A stretch of DNA of 64,000 nt from Azospirillum brasilense (lineage in GTDB: Bacteria; Pseudomonadota; Alphaproteobacteria; Azospirillales; Azospirillaceae), in contig NZ_QOKV01000001.1 of NCBI RefSeq assembly GCF_008365405.1, positions 124,001 to 188,000 on the forward strand, read 5' to 3'. Under the pieces are notes generated by a model, which saw only the letters and a list, made by a program, of their open reading frames with translations, was not told where the DNA came from and made no database searches. The first letter of the stretch is position 1; the number at the start of each line of letters is the position of its first letter. Of this stretch, positions 23,775-32,695 are shown in pieces. A program made the translations under genes and the position numbers.

Positions 23775-25004
23775 CGATGCTTCCGGGTCCAGCGTGTACA
23801 GCTCCTGCGGGCGGCCCACCCCGCGCAGCAAGTAGCGCCCGACCGAGATCAGCCGCTGCCGGCATTCCGGAGCGGATTCGGTGAAGGCGGACGACAGCAG
23901 GATGTCCTGGTCGAGCGACCGGCACATGGCGGCGATGCGGCTGGCCTCGTTCACCGCGGGGCCGACCACAGTGAAGTCCAGCCGATCCACCCCGCCGATG
24001 TTGCCGTAGAACACCTTTCCCTGGTGCAGCCCGAGATAGAAGCGCGTCACCGGCAGCCCGGCGGCGGACCGGCGGCTGTTCAGTTCCTTGCAGCGCTCCC
24101 GGGCCTCCTCCGCCGCGTCGAGGGCGGCGCGGCAGGCGTCCTCGGCGCTGGAGCGGTCGAAGACCGCAAGAATGCCGTCGCCCATGAATTTCAGCACCTG
24201 CCCGTGGTGCTGGTGGATGGCCGTCACCACCAGCTCCGCGTAGTCGTTCAGCAGCGGCAGGATGGTTTCCGGGGCGGCGGTGTCGGTGATGCGGGTGAAG
24301 CCCTGGAGGTCGCTGAACCACAGCACGGCGTCCAGCTCCTCCGCGACGCCGCGGCGGATGTGCCCGCGCAGCACCCGGTGGCCCGCGTCCCGCCCGAGAT
24401 AGGTCTCGGCCAGCGTGTTGGCGATGTTCGCCATGGCGTGGCCGCGCAGCGCCAGCGCCAGGCTGCCGGTGAGGGTGAGCAGCGCGTCGCGCTGGGCGTC
24501 GCTGAAGCCGTCCGGGTGGTGCGACACCCAGGAGGAGAAGATGCAGTCCAGCTCCCCGATGGCGGCGCGGGGGCCGAGGCGGTTGACGATGGCCATGTAG
24601 TCGGTGGCGCCCTGCGCCCGCAGCTCGTCGACGATCGGGAACTCGCCGCCTTCCGTGCCGTCGGTCAGCCGCAGCCGCAGCATCGTCTCGCCGGAGGTGT
24701 AGAGCCGGTGGAAGGGGCTGCGCAGCCATTTCTCGTCGATGTCGGGATCGCTGCCGTCGCCGCCATACTCGGTCCGGCGCACCTCGGCGGCGTTGCGCCC
24801 GCTGCTGTCCCAGGTGACGACATGGCCGGCGATGGTCGGGTGCAGCGTGTCCGCCCCGACCACCGTCCGGGTCAGCGGCACGCCCGCCGCGACCAGCCGC
24901 TCGCAGAAGCCGCCGACGAGGTCCGTCTCCGGCACCCCCCGCAGCCCGGCCTCCGCGATCCAGCGGCTGAGGTCGAGAATCCCTTGCGCATCCATGCCCG
25001 CCAT
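23763..25004 (-). CDS. Class III adenylate/guanylate cyclase
   Basis: A 413-residue protein. The N-terminal 190 residues are an unassigned sensor-like region. A class III cyclase domain (about 210-395) follows, with both metal aspartates (WFSDLQGFTRITD and LKFMGDGILAVF), the dimer-interface motif and VVGPAVNEASRIA. It has no membrane segment. The stop codon and the last residues (ASPPP) come from the adjacent palindromic repeat, so the natural C-terminus may have been replaced. It is the last gene of a minus-strand run with the LOG-like gene 34 bases upstream. Confidence 0.88.
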   Translation of the reverse strand: MAGMDAQGILDLSRWIAEAGLRGVPETDLVGGFCERLVAAGVPLTRTVVGADTLHPTIAGHVVTWDSSGRNAAEVRRTEYGGDGSDPDIDEKWLRSPFHRLYTSGETMLRLRLTDGTEGGEFPIVDELRAQGATDYMAIVNRLGPRAAIGELDCIFSSWVSHHPDGFSDAQRDALLTLTGSLALALRGHAMANIANTLAETYLGRDAGHRVLRGHIRRGVAEELDAVLWFSDLQGFTRITDTAAPETILPLLNDYAELVVTAIHQHHGQVLKFMGDGILAVFDRSSAEDACRAALDAAEEARERCKELNSRRSAAGLPVTRFYLGLHQGKVFYGNIGGVDRLDFTVVGPAVNEASRIAAMCRSLDQDILLSSAFTESAPECRQRLISVGRYLLRGVGRPQELYTLDPEASPPP

Positions 25005-25038
25005 CCTGCCACAGGTCGCGTTTTTCGGGAACGGAGGG

Positions 25039-25566
25039 TCAGCGGCGGGACAGGGCGTCCGCGATGAAGGCCGTGACCGTTCCGAAGTCGCCGGTTGTCC
25101 GCAATTCGGCGGGCATGGCCCGAAAGTCAAGCTCTGGTCCGAAACCGATCATCGGCTTTCCGAAGCGCAGGGCGAGCCGCACCTCGTCCAAGGTCCCGTG
25201 GCGGCCCGGCAGGACGACGATCGCATCGCTGGTCAGGATGTTGACGTGGTTGCGGCTCAGCTCCGTCGGCGGCGCGCCGGCCGGCTTGCGCGCGAAGGGC
25301 GTCAGGATGGGCAGGTCGATGTAGGGGTTGGGGTAACCGGGCAGGGGCGCATGGCCGCGGACCGGGTCGGGCTCGGACGGCAGGATTCCGATGGAGCGGC
25401 CCCGGCGCCCCGGCGTGCCGTGGAAGGCCCGCGCGGCCGACCGCATCACCCCGCCGCCGCCGCCGGTCAGCAGGTCGTGCCCAGCCCCGGCGATCCAAAC
25501 GCCGAGCGGCTCCGCGTAATCCGCCCATTCCTCCTGCCCCGACCCCATCACCCCGATGATCGCCAT
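25039..25566 (-). CDS. LOG-like / TIGR00725-type Rossmann protein
   Basis: A 175-residue protein with a nucleotide-binding start (MAIIGVMGSGQ), GGGGGVMRSAA and LPGRHGTLDEVRLAL. The last corresponds to the PGGxGTxxE motif of lysine-decarboxylase-like/LOG cytokinin-activating proteins, but has Arg where the second Gly is expected. The TIGR00725 group is close to this layout. It lies 13 bases after hrpB, so it is co-transcribed. Activity on nucleoside 5'-monophosphates is possible but not shown by the motif as written. Confidence 0.72.
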   Translation of the reverse strand: MAIIGVMGSGQEEWADYAEPLGVWIAGAGHDLLTGGGGGVMRSAARAFHGTPGRRGRSIGILPSEPDPVRGHAPLPGYPNPYIDLPILTPFARKPAGAPPTELSRNHVNILTSDAIVVLPGRHGTLDEVRLALRFGKPMIGFGPELDFRAMPAELRTTGDFGTVTAFIADALSRR

Positions 25567-25579
25567 GACCGCCCTCCTG

Positions 25580-28132
25580 TTATCGTCCGCGTGGTTTCGC
25601 CCGCGCCGTGGGTTCGGCCTCCAGCGGGTTGTCGGGCCAATGATGCTTGGGATACTGCCCCTTGAGGTCGGCCTTCACCGCCTTGTAGGCATTGGCCCAG
25701 AAGCTGGCGAGGTCGCGTGTCACCTGCACCGGACGGCGGGCGGGGGACAGCAGATGGAGCAGCAGCGGCACCCGCCCACCGGCGATGCGCGGCGTCTCGG
25801 CCAGCCCGAACATCTCCTGAAGCCGGACGGCCAGCACCGGCTCGTCCCCGCTGTAATCGATGGGAATGCGGGAGCCGCTCGGCACCTCGACGTGGGTCGG
25901 CGCCTCCTTGTCCAGCCGCTGCTGCATCGCCCAGGGCAGCAACCCGCGCAGCGCGTTGCCCAACTCCACCCGGTCGAGATGAGCGCGGCGCGAGGCGCCG
26001 TTCAGGAAGGGCACCAGCCAGTCCTCCATCGTCTCCAGCAGGGCGGCGTCGGAGACGTCCGGCCACTCCTCCCCCTCCCGGCGGCGCAGGAACAGCACGC
26101 GCGTCTGCCACTTGCGCAGCTCGTCGGTCCAGGGCAGGGCGGTCAGCCCCATTTCCCGGATGCCCTCCAGCATGGCGGCGGCGATGGCCTCGGCGGGCGG
26201 GTTGGGCAGGCGCTTGTCGTCCACCGCCAGGGCGAACAGCATGCGGCGGCGGCGGGCCAGCACCGTCTGCTCCCGCCCGTCCCAGGCGACCAGCGTCTCG
26301 CTGCGGATGTGCTCGGCGAAGGCGTCCTCCAGCTCCGCCAGGGAGAGCGGGGCGGCGAGGAAGATGCGCGACTCGCGGGCGGCCCCGTCCAGGTCGGCGA
26401 CGGCCAGCCAGTCCTCGGCGGTCAGCGGCTCGGCGTCCTGGAAATAGGCGCCGCGCCCGTTGGACAGCCGGTACTGGGCGGCAGCACCGCCCGTACTGCC
26501 GCCGGGGCGGCGCTGGCCGATGCGGTCGGGATAAGCCAGGGCGACCAGCAGGCCGGTGGCGCCGAGATCGCCACCATTGCCCTTTACGCCCAACTGGCGC
26601 TTCCAGTTGCGGGCCTGCTTCAACGCCTGCTGGGCGCCGCCGCGCTCCACGGTCAGGCCGCGCCCGGCGCCGCGCACCCGGCCGTCATCGTCCAGCCCGC
26701 GCAGCAACTCCACGCGCAGCCGCAGGTCGGCGTCGCGGAAGCCGGGCTGGGCGCGGACGATGTCGCGCTCGCCGAGCAGGGCGGCGACCTCGCAGGCCAG
26801 CGCGCCCAGCCCCATCGCCTTGCCCTTCAGCATCATGTGGGCCAGCCGGGGATGCACGCCGAAGCCGGCCATGCGGCGGCCGTGGGCGGTGATGCCTCCG
26901 TCGGCGTCCAGCGCCCCCAGCTCGCGCAGCAGCTCCCGCGCCTGGGCCATGGCGGCGGCGGGCGGCGGGTCGAGCCAGGCCAGCGACGCCGGGTCGGACA
27001 CGCCCCACACCGCCAGCTCCAGCGCCAGCGGGGCGAGGTCGGCGTCCATGATCTCCGGAGGGGTGAAGGCGGCCAGCGCCTTGTGCGACGGCTCCGGCCA
27101 CAGGCGGTAGCAGACGCCGGGCTCCAGCCGGCCGGCGCGGCCCCGCCGCTGCTCCGCCGACGCCTGGGAGACCTTGGTGGTGACCAGCCGCGTCATGCCG
27201 CTGCGCGGGTCGAAGCGGGGAACGCGCATCAGCCCGCCGTCCACGACGATGCGGATGCCTTCGATGGTCAGGCTGGTCTCGGCGATGGGGGTGGCGAGCA
27301 CGATCTTGCGCGTGCCCGGCGGGCTGGGGGCGATGGCGCGGTCCTGGGCGTCCGCCGTCAGGTCGCCGTAGAGCGGGGCGATCACCGTGCCGGGGCCGAG
27401 GTCCGCCGCCTCCAGAAGGCTCTGCACCCGCCGGATCTCCCCCGCGCCGGGAAGGAAGACCAGCGCGTTGCCGCTTTCCTCCCGCAACGCGCGGCGGACG
27501 GCGGCGGCCACGGCGTCCTCGATGCGGGTGCCGGTGCCGTTGCTGGTGGTGGTGGCGTCGAGGTGACGGGTCTCCACCGGGAAGGCGCGGCCCTCGCTGG
27601 TCACCATCGGGGCGTCGCCGAGCAGGGCGGCGACGGGGCCGCCGTCCAGCGTCGCCGACATCACCACCAGCCGCAGGTCGTCGCGCAGCGCGCCGCGCGC
27701 CTCCTGCACCAGGGCCAGGGCCAGATCGCTGTCGATGCCGCGCTCGTGGAACTCGTCGAACAGCACGGCGCCGACCGCCGGCAGTTCGGGGTCTTCCTGA
27801 AGCTGGCGCAGGAACAGGCCGTCGGTCACCACCTCAATCCGGGTCCTCGGGCCGACCCTGGTGTCCAGCCGCACGCGGTAGCCGACCGTCTCGCCGACGC
27901 CTTCCCCCAGCATCGCGGCCATGCGGCGGGCGGCGGCGCGGGCGGCCAGCCGCCGCGGCTCCAGCACGATCACCTTGCGCCCAGCCAGCCAAGGGCGGTC
28001 GAGCAGGGCCAGAGGCACGCGGGTGGTCTTGCCCGCCCCCGGCGGCGCCTGGAGCACCGCCACGCCGCCCCCGTCCAGCGCGGCCAGAAGCTCGGGAAGC
28101 ACGGGATCGATGGGAAGGGGCGGGATGCTCAT
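25580..28132 (-). CDS. hrpB: ATP-dependent RNA helicase HrpB
   Basis: An 850-residue DEAH-box helicase of normal family length. Motifs in order: Walker A APPGAGKTTRVP, DEFH box LFDEFHERGIDSD, motif III MSATLDG, motif VI QRRGRAGRLEPG. A helicase-associated domain and the HrpB C-terminal domain (about 560-850, LLLHLLSPARRPVQVTRDL) follow. The biological target of bacterial HrpB is poorly known. It is the second gene of a minus-strand operon: the DUF1003 gene ends 8 bases upstream and the LOG-like gene starts 13 bases downstream. Confidence 0.93.
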   Translation of the reverse strand: MSIPPLPIDPVLPELLAALDGGGVAVLQAPPGAGKTTRVPLALLDRPWLAGRKVIVLEPRRLAARAAARRMAAMLGEGVGETVGYRVRLDTRVGPRTRIEVVTDGLFLRQLQEDPELPAVGAVLFDEFHERGIDSDLALALVQEARGALRDDLRLVVMSATLDGGPVAALLGDAPMVTSEGRAFPVETRHLDATTTSNGTGTRIEDAVAAAVRRALREESGNALVFLPGAGEIRRVQSLLEAADLGPGTVIAPLYGDLTADAQDRAIAPSPPGTRKIVLATPIAETSLTIEGIRIVVDGGLMRVPRFDPRSGMTRLVTTKVSQASAEQRRGRAGRLEPGVCYRLWPEPSHKALAAFTPPEIMDADLAPLALELAVWGVSDPASLAWLDPPPAAAMAQARELLRELGALDADGGITAHGRRMAGFGVHPRLAHMMLKGKAMGLGALACEVAALLGERDIVRAQPGFRDADLRLRVELLRGLDDDGRVRGAGRGLTVERGGAQQALKQARNWKRQLGVKGNGGDLGATGLLVALAYPDRIGQRRPGGSTGGAAAQYRLSNGRGAYFQDAEPLTAEDWLAVADLDGAARESRIFLAAPLSLAELEDAFAEHIRSETLVAWDGREQTVLARRRRMLFALAVDDKRLPNPPAEAIAAAMLEGIREMGLTALPWTDELRKWQTRVLFLRRREGEEWPDVSDAALLETMEDWLVPFLNGASRRAHLDRVELGNALRGLLPWAMQQRLDKEAPTHVEVPSGSRIPIDYSGDEPVLAVRLQEMFGLAETPRIAGGRVPLLLHLLSPARRPVQVTRDLASFWANAYKAVKADLKGQYPKHHWPDNPLEAEPTARAKPRGR

Positions 28133-28140
28133 GGTGGCTG

Positions 28141-28695
28141 TCAGGTCGTTGGTGTGGGCGGCAGCGCCGTGTTCCTGGCAGCGGCGAGCGCTTCGGTCAA
28201 GTCCTCCACCATGCGGGTCAGCCGGGCGATCTCCTGCTCGCGCAGCAGGTCGATCTTCTGGTGCAGCAGTTCGATCTCCAGCTCCGCCTTCAGGTTCACG
28301 TCGTAATCCTGGCTAGCCCGCTTGCGGTCGATGTCGGCCTGCCGATTCTGGCTCATCATGATGATCGGCGCCGTATAGGCCGCCTGGAAGGACAGGACGA
28401 GGTTCAGCAGAATGAAGGGATAGGGGTCCCACGCCCTGGCCCAGCCCAGCGCGTTGGCGCCGATCCACAGGGCCAGCAGCGCCGACTGGACGATGATGAA
28501 GCGCCAGGACCCGACCAGGGCCGCCACCCCGTCGGCCACCCACTGGCCCGCCGTGCGCGCCGGTGTCCCCGCGCCGCGCGTCTCGCGCCGGTGCTGCCGC
28601 AGAAGGTGCAGCCGCTCCAGATCCTCGTGCCCCAGGGCGACAGGGTGCAGGCCGTTCGCCGGATGGCCTTTCAATCCGTTGTGCGCGGCGCTCAT
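28141..28695 (-). CDS. DUF1003 membrane protein
   Basis: A 184-residue protein with two transmembrane segments (SWRFIIVQSALLALWIGANA and PYPFILLNLVLSFQAAYTAP) followed by MMSQNRQADIDRKRA, the DUF1003 signature. A C-terminal coiled coil (ELEIELLHQKIDLLREQEIA) comes next. An AGGGG ribosome site 9 bases upstream favours the ATG at 28695 over that at 28704. Function is unknown. It heads the operon with hrpB. Confidence 0.85.
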   Translation of the reverse strand: MSAAHNGLKGHPANGLHPVALGHEDLERLHLLRQHRRETRGAGTPARTAGQWVADGVAALVGSWRFIIVQSALLALWIGANALGWARAWDPYPFILLNLVLSFQAAYTAPIIMMSQNRQADIDRKRASQDYDVNLKAELEIELLHQKIDLLREQEIARLTRMVEDLTEALAAARNTALPPTPTT

Positions 28696-28896
28696 GGCGG
28701 ACATCCCCTGCCGTTCGTGACGATGTTTCAGGATCTCTAGGCCGGGCGGGTTGAGGCACCAAGCGCGGATGAATGAGGGGTGCGTTAAATCGTCGCAATG
28801 ATCCGCAACCGGCCAGCGATCCGAGAACCTTTCGCAACAAGGCGTTATGGTTCAAATAACCACAATCCATTTGTGACTTAACGATCTCGGGACCCT

Positions 28897-29367
28897 ATGG
28901 CCAACATTCACGACCCCGCCCTGTTCCTCGCCCACGCCTGCGCGCTGGAGGAGGACGCCGCCAACCGTTTCGCCGACCTGTCGGAGGCCATGAAGACCTA
29001 CGGCAACGCGGACGTCGCGGCCTTCTTCGCCAAGATGGCCGAGTTCTCGCGCCTGCATCTGGCGGACGCCCGCAAGCGCTCCGCCTTCCGCGACGTGCCG
29101 GTGCTCGCCCCGGAAGACTTCCAGTGGCCGGACGACGAGAGCCCGGAAGCGGCCTCCATGGAAGGCTCGCACTATCTGATGACGGTGGATTACGCGCTGG
29201 AGCTGGCGCTCGACAGCGAGAAGCGCGGGCACGCCTTCTACGCCGATGTGGCCACCACCACCACGGACCCGGAGGTCCGCATGATGGCCGAGGAGTTCGC
29301 CTCCGAAGAGGCGGAGCATGTGGCGGAACTGGAGCGCTGGATCGAGCGCTTCCCCAAGAAGGGGTAA
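28897..29367 (+). CDS. Ferritin-like / rubrerythrin-type diiron protein
   Basis: A 156-residue four-helix protein with repeated Glu/His ligands: ACALEEDAANRF, AEFSRLHLADA, LALDSEKRGHAFY and FASEEAEHVAELERW. This is the arrangement of the rubrerythrin diiron site. The rubredoxin-like C-terminal zinc/iron domain of classical rubrerythrins is missing. Such proteins handle iron or peroxide. It has its own promoter region upstream and a strong hairpin downstream. Confidence 0.85.
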   Translation: MANIHDPALFLAHACALEEDAANRFADLSEAMKTYGNADVAAFFAKMAEFSRLHLADARKRSAFRDVPVLAPEDFQWPDDESPEAASMEGSHYLMTVDYALELALDSEKRGHAFYADVATTTTDPEVRMMAEEFASEEAEHVAELERWIERFPKKG

Positions 29368-29374
29368 AGGCCGT

Positions 29375-29410
29375 TTCCCGCGGTTTCCGCCCTTGCGGGA
29401 ACCGCGGGAA
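29375..29410. terminator. Bidirectional hairpin between convergent genes
   Basis: An 11-bp stem (29375-29385 with 29400-29410, TTCCCGCGGTT/AACCGCGGGAA) with an inner extension (CCGC/GCGG) separates the ferritin-like gene from the 70-residue gene. No clear T-run follows. Confidence 0.6.
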
Positions 29411-29425
29411 GGGCGAACGAGCGCC

Positions 29426-29638
29426 TTACTTGGACAGCTCGGCGTAGTCGTACTCGTACTTCTTGTCCACCGGCTTGAAGGTCTTGAAGGCGGCGATGAT
29501 GTCGTCCACCGACACGCCCGCCGGCACGTTGAGAATTTCGTACACGACCGAGCTGCCGCTGGTCGGGCCAACGTCGGCGTTGCGGTGAGCCTGGGAAATC
29601 AGGCCCTCGCCGGCCTTCTTGATCATGATCGAAGCCAT
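29426..29638 (-). CDS. Small protein of unknown function, 70 residues
   Basis: The product begins MASIMIKKAGEG and includes SSVVYEILNVPAGVSVDDII, then KTFKPVDKKYEYDYAEL. It has mixed alpha/beta character without signal peptide or membrane segment. The ATG at 29638 is the only sensible start near the ribosome site GGAGACGGA. The family is not recognised. It faces the ferritin-like gene. Confidence 0.6.
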   Translation of the reverse strand: MASIMIKKAGEGLISQAHRNADVGPTSGSSVVYEILNVPAGVSVDDIIAAFKTFKPVDKKYEYDYAELSK

Positions 29639-29731
29639 ATCCGTTCCGTCTCCTGTTACACGTCGCCCGACGCAGCAATATCCATAACGCGAATAAGGAT
29701 ATGGGGCCAATGGATAAATTGCTGTGGCGCG

Positions 29732-30994
29732 TCAGCGGCGGGTGATCCAGAGCGCGGTCACGTCGTCGTTCAAGTGTTCGCCATGGATTGCGGCATGGCC
29801 GGTCATCAGGGCGGGCAGGGGGCGGTCAGGAGCGTCCGCCGCCGCGCGCTCGGCCAGACGGAGCAGGCCGTCCTCACCCAGCATGGCGCCGTCGGCGTCC
29901 CGGGCTTCGCTCAGCCCGTCGGAATAGAGGAACAGGCTGTCGCCGCGCCGCAGCGGCACGCGCTGGTTCGTGTAGGCCGAGTCCGGGAAGGCGCCGAGGA
30001 GCGGGCCGGACGCGTCCAACGGCTGGAAGCCGAAGTTGGTCGCCAGGAGGGGGCTGGGAGCCGCAGCGGCGGCGTAGAGCAACGTGTCGTCGGCGCGATC
30101 GATCACCCCATAGAAGGCGGTGGCGAACTGGCCCAGCGGCAGGATCTCGCACAACCGCCCGTTCAGTTGGCGCAGCAGGCCGGCCGGGTCGCGCATCTCC
30201 TCCGGCGGGGTGCGGGTGAGCAGCGTGTGGAGGCGGAAGGCGTTGATCGCCGCGGCGATGCCGTGGCCCGACAGGTCGGCGGCGAAGACCCCGACACGGC
30301 TCCCGTCGAACGCGAAGGCCGTCCAGAAGTCGCCGCCGATCTCGTCCGACGCGCGGAAGACCGAGTCCACCGCCAGCCCGTTCCGCTCGGCGAGGGCGGC
30401 CAGCTCCGCCGGCTCCGGCACCAGGGCGAGCTGCATGGCGCGGGCCTGCCGCAGGTCGCGCTCCACCCGCTCGTGGAAGGCGCGCAACTCCTGCACCATG
30501 GACCGGCGCTCCAGGTGGTAGCGCACGCGGGCGATGCATTCGCCGGGGTTGATCGGCTTGGCGATCAGGTCGGTTGCCCCGGCGCTGAAGCAGACCGTCC
30601 TCATCTGGTCGGAGTGCAGCGCGCTCTGCATGAGGATCGGCAGGTCGCGCCAGCGCGGGTCGCCGCGCAGGCTGCGGCACACGCCGATGCCGTCCATCCG
30701 CGGCATGGCCGCGTCGAGCAGCAGCAGGTCGGGGGCAAAGCTTTCCAGCCGCTCCATCACCTCTTCCGCGGAGGAGGCGAAGGCCACCTGGGTGATGCCG
30801 GCCCATTGCAGGAAGCGGGTCAGCGTCTTGCGGTTGAAGGCGCTGTCGTCGGCGATCAGAACCCGGCAGCCGCCGAGCGGGATGCCCAGTTCCATCCCGT
30901 AGACCGAGGTGCCCGCGCCGGAACGGGCGGGGCGGGGTGGAGCGTCGTCGCCCTCCGTTCCGGGTGGCACCGCCACGGCGCGTATGTGGCCCAT
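29732..30994 (-). CDS. Response regulator with PP2C/SpoIIE phosphatase output (RsbU-like)
   Basis: A 420-residue protein. The receiver (about residues 40-165) has IADDSAF, LLLLDAAMPRMDG and IAKPINPG. A helical linker (LRAFHERVERDLRQARAMQ) joins it to a SpoIIE-type PP2C phosphatase with metal aspartates in IGGDFWTAF, ADLSGHG, YSDGLSEA and NDDVTALW. This pairing dephosphorylates STAS-type anti-anti-sigma proteins. The STAS gene ends 19 bases upstream, so the likely substrate is encoded next door. The start is uncertain; an ATG at 30895 would remove a Pro/Gly-rich tail. Confidence 0.87.
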   Translation of the reverse strand: MGHIRAVAVPPGTEGDDAPPRPARSGAGTSVYGMELGIPLGGCRVLIADDSAFNRKTLTRFLQWAGITQVAFASSAEEVMERLESFAPDLLLLDAAMPRMDGIGVCRSLRGDPRWRDLPILMQSALHSDQMRTVCFSAGATDLIAKPINPGECIARVRYHLERRSMVQELRAFHERVERDLRQARAMQLALVPEPAELAALAERNGLAVDSVFRASDEIGGDFWTAFAFDGSRVGVFAADLSGHGIAAAINAFRLHTLLTRTPPEEMRDPAGLLRQLNGRLCEILPLGQFATAFYGVIDRADDTLLYAAAAAPSPLLATNFGFQPLDASGPLLGAFPDSAYTNQRVPLRRGDSLFLYSDGLSEARDADGAMLGEDGLLRLAERAAADAPDRPLPALMTGHAAIHGEHLNDDVTALWITRR

Positions 30995-31013
30995 CGCGTC
31001 CGTCGCCGCCGCG

Positions 31014-31331
31014 TCAGTCGTCGATGTTGAACATGGTGTGGAACTTGGCGATCGTGATCAGGCGCCGCACCTCGTCGCGGGCGCCGCGGATCGCGAAGTC
31101 CAGATTGCGCCGCTGCGCGGTGTCGCGGGCGATGATGAACATGCCGAGGCCGGAGGAGTCGACGAAGTCGAGCCGCGACAGGTCGAAGATCACCCGGTGC
31201 CCCGCCGGCCGCTCGAAGGTGGCGATGACGTCGCGGAAGGTGTCGTGGTCGGCAAAGGTCATGCGCCCGCTCAGCACGATCTCGGTGCTGGCCGGGGCCT
31301 CGCGGACGGAGAAATCCATGGCGGCGCTCAT
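31014..31331 (-). CDS. STAS-domain anti-sigma factor antagonist
   Basis: A 105-residue single STAS domain with the phosphorylatable serine in LDFVDSSGLGMFIIA, the RsbV/SpoIIAA pattern. It is followed closely by the PP2C regulator gene that should dephosphorylate it. The partner anti-sigma kinase and sigma factor are not in this window, so the output of the switch is unknown. Confidence 0.88.
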   Translation of the reverse strand: MSAAMDFSVREAPASTEIVLSGRMTFADHDTFRDVIATFERPAGHRVIFDLSRLDFVDSSGLGMFIIARDTAQRRNLDFAIRGARDEVRRLITIAKFHTMFNIDD

Positions 31332-31506
31332 CTGTGGTTCACCCGTGGCCGAAGAGAGGCGCAATCCCCCGCCGGTCGGCCCGGTGGGCTCCGGGGCCGG
31401 CGGGGATGCGGGCGCATTCTAGGTCGCCGGGAATTGCACTTTGATGACGCTGCCGTGTCAGCATCGGGTTATTCGGGGCGCATCATCCGGCCGGGATGGC
31501 CGGATC

Positions 31507-32493
31507 TTATTGCAGCGCGGCCTCTTCCACCCTTGGATGCGACAGACGTTCGGCGATTCCGCCGGCCAGCCATGCCGAATAGGCATCGCGGCCCTCCGGC
31601 CCGAGCATGCCGCTGCGGCAGAAGGCCGACGCCTTGGCCGGCTCGGGACGCGCCGAGTCGGGGAATCGCCAGAGCGGCAGGTCGGCCTGCCCGCTCAGCC
31701 GGTCGAGCGCCGCCGGGCGGTAGCCGTTGCCCGCGCCGTACAGCCGCTCCTCCACCGCCGCCGGGCGGGGCGGAAGCAACAGGGCGATCCCGACCCCGGC
31801 GGCGCGCGCCTGATCGGCGAAGCGGCGCACCCGGTCGAAGGCCGGCGAGGCGTCGTTCATCCGGACGGCGGCGTCGCGGGTCTCCACCCAACGGTCGGCG
31901 GCGGTGGCGGTCCAGCCCTGCGGGCCGACGGCGTGGCACGGCTTGGCGTATTGCAGGGCGCTCTGGTCGGGCAGGTAGGAGCGGCCCAGCATCGCCACCT
32001 CGGTCAGGTGCGCGCCGTAGCGGCGCAACCCGGCGACCTCGCTGCGCTCCGCGAACAGCAGGTCCACGTCCAGGAGGACCAGCGCCGGCTTCAGCTTCAG
32101 CACGCCGCCCAGCAGCGGTTCGAAGTCCTCGATGCGGGCGTGGTCGTGGACGATGCGCAGGAAATGCAGGCTCTCCACCCCGTGCTTCGCCGCCAGCGCG
32201 GCCATTCCGGACTCGTCCAGGGTGGCGTGGCGCAGCGCCGAGTCGCCGAGTGCCACCACCACGACGGGGGACAGGTCCCGCGCCGCCCGCTCCGCCGTCG
32301 CGGCGATGCGGTTGCTGTTATACCAGGCGAAGGGCCGGTCGTGGAGGCTGTAGCCGGTCCAGAAGGCCCCCGCCGTCCCGGCCGCGAACAGGGCGGGGAT
32401 CACCGCCAGCAAGGTGATCCACAACCGCCGCGGCTTCGCTTGCGGCCCGGTCCGGTCCGTCCGGTGCTTTTGCGGTTCAACAGGCCCGGTCAT
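31507..32493 (-). CDS. Membrane-anchored SGNH-like protein, unassigned
   Basis: A 328-residue protein with a cytoplasmic N-terminal tail, one signal anchor (LWITLLAVIPALFAAGTAGA) and a periplasmic domain. VVVVALGDSALRHAT resembles the GDS block of SGNH/GDSL hydrolases. LLPPRPAAVEERLYGAGNGY and a C-terminal LGPEGRDAYSAWLAGG segment carry further conserved-looking residues. The layout recalls proteins that modify exported polysaccharides, but no polysaccharide gene is nearby. The family call is tentative. It is monocistronic. Confidence 0.5.
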   Translation of the reverse strand: MTGPVEPQKHRTDRTGPQAKPRRLWITLLAVIPALFAAGTAGAFWTGYSLHDRPFAWYNSNRIAATAERAARDLSPVVVVALGDSALRHATLDESGMAALAAKHGVESLHFLRIVHDHARIEDFEPLLGGVLKLKPALVLLDVDLLFAERSEVAGLRRYGAHLTEVAMLGRSYLPDQSALQYAKPCHAVGPQGWTATAADRWVETRDAAVRMNDASPAFDRVRRFADQARAAGVGIALLLPPRPAAVEERLYGAGNGYRPAALDRLSGQADLPLWRFPDSARPEPAKASAFCRSGMLGPEGRDAYSAWLAGGIAERLSHPRVEEAALQ

Positions 32494-32695
32494 GGTCCCT
32501 CTGCTCCTCCCAGCGGTGTGCCCGGCGATGTGCGGTGTCCTATGATTCAAACACTCCGGGAGGGAGCAGGGTCCCGTGTGCCGCCATGTTTTCCTATGAC
32601 GAAGGGGGCATCCGTCCGGATCGTGCCGGAGTAGCCGGATGCTGGCGCTTTCGTGTAGTCTTGCGCGAAAGGCGAGGCACGCATCGAGGAACAGG

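Noticed and set aside
25556..28306. 916-codon plus-strand frame opposite hrpB
   Set aside because: It is rich in Gly/His/Gln/Arg with no domain and covers exactly a complete helicase gene on the other strand.
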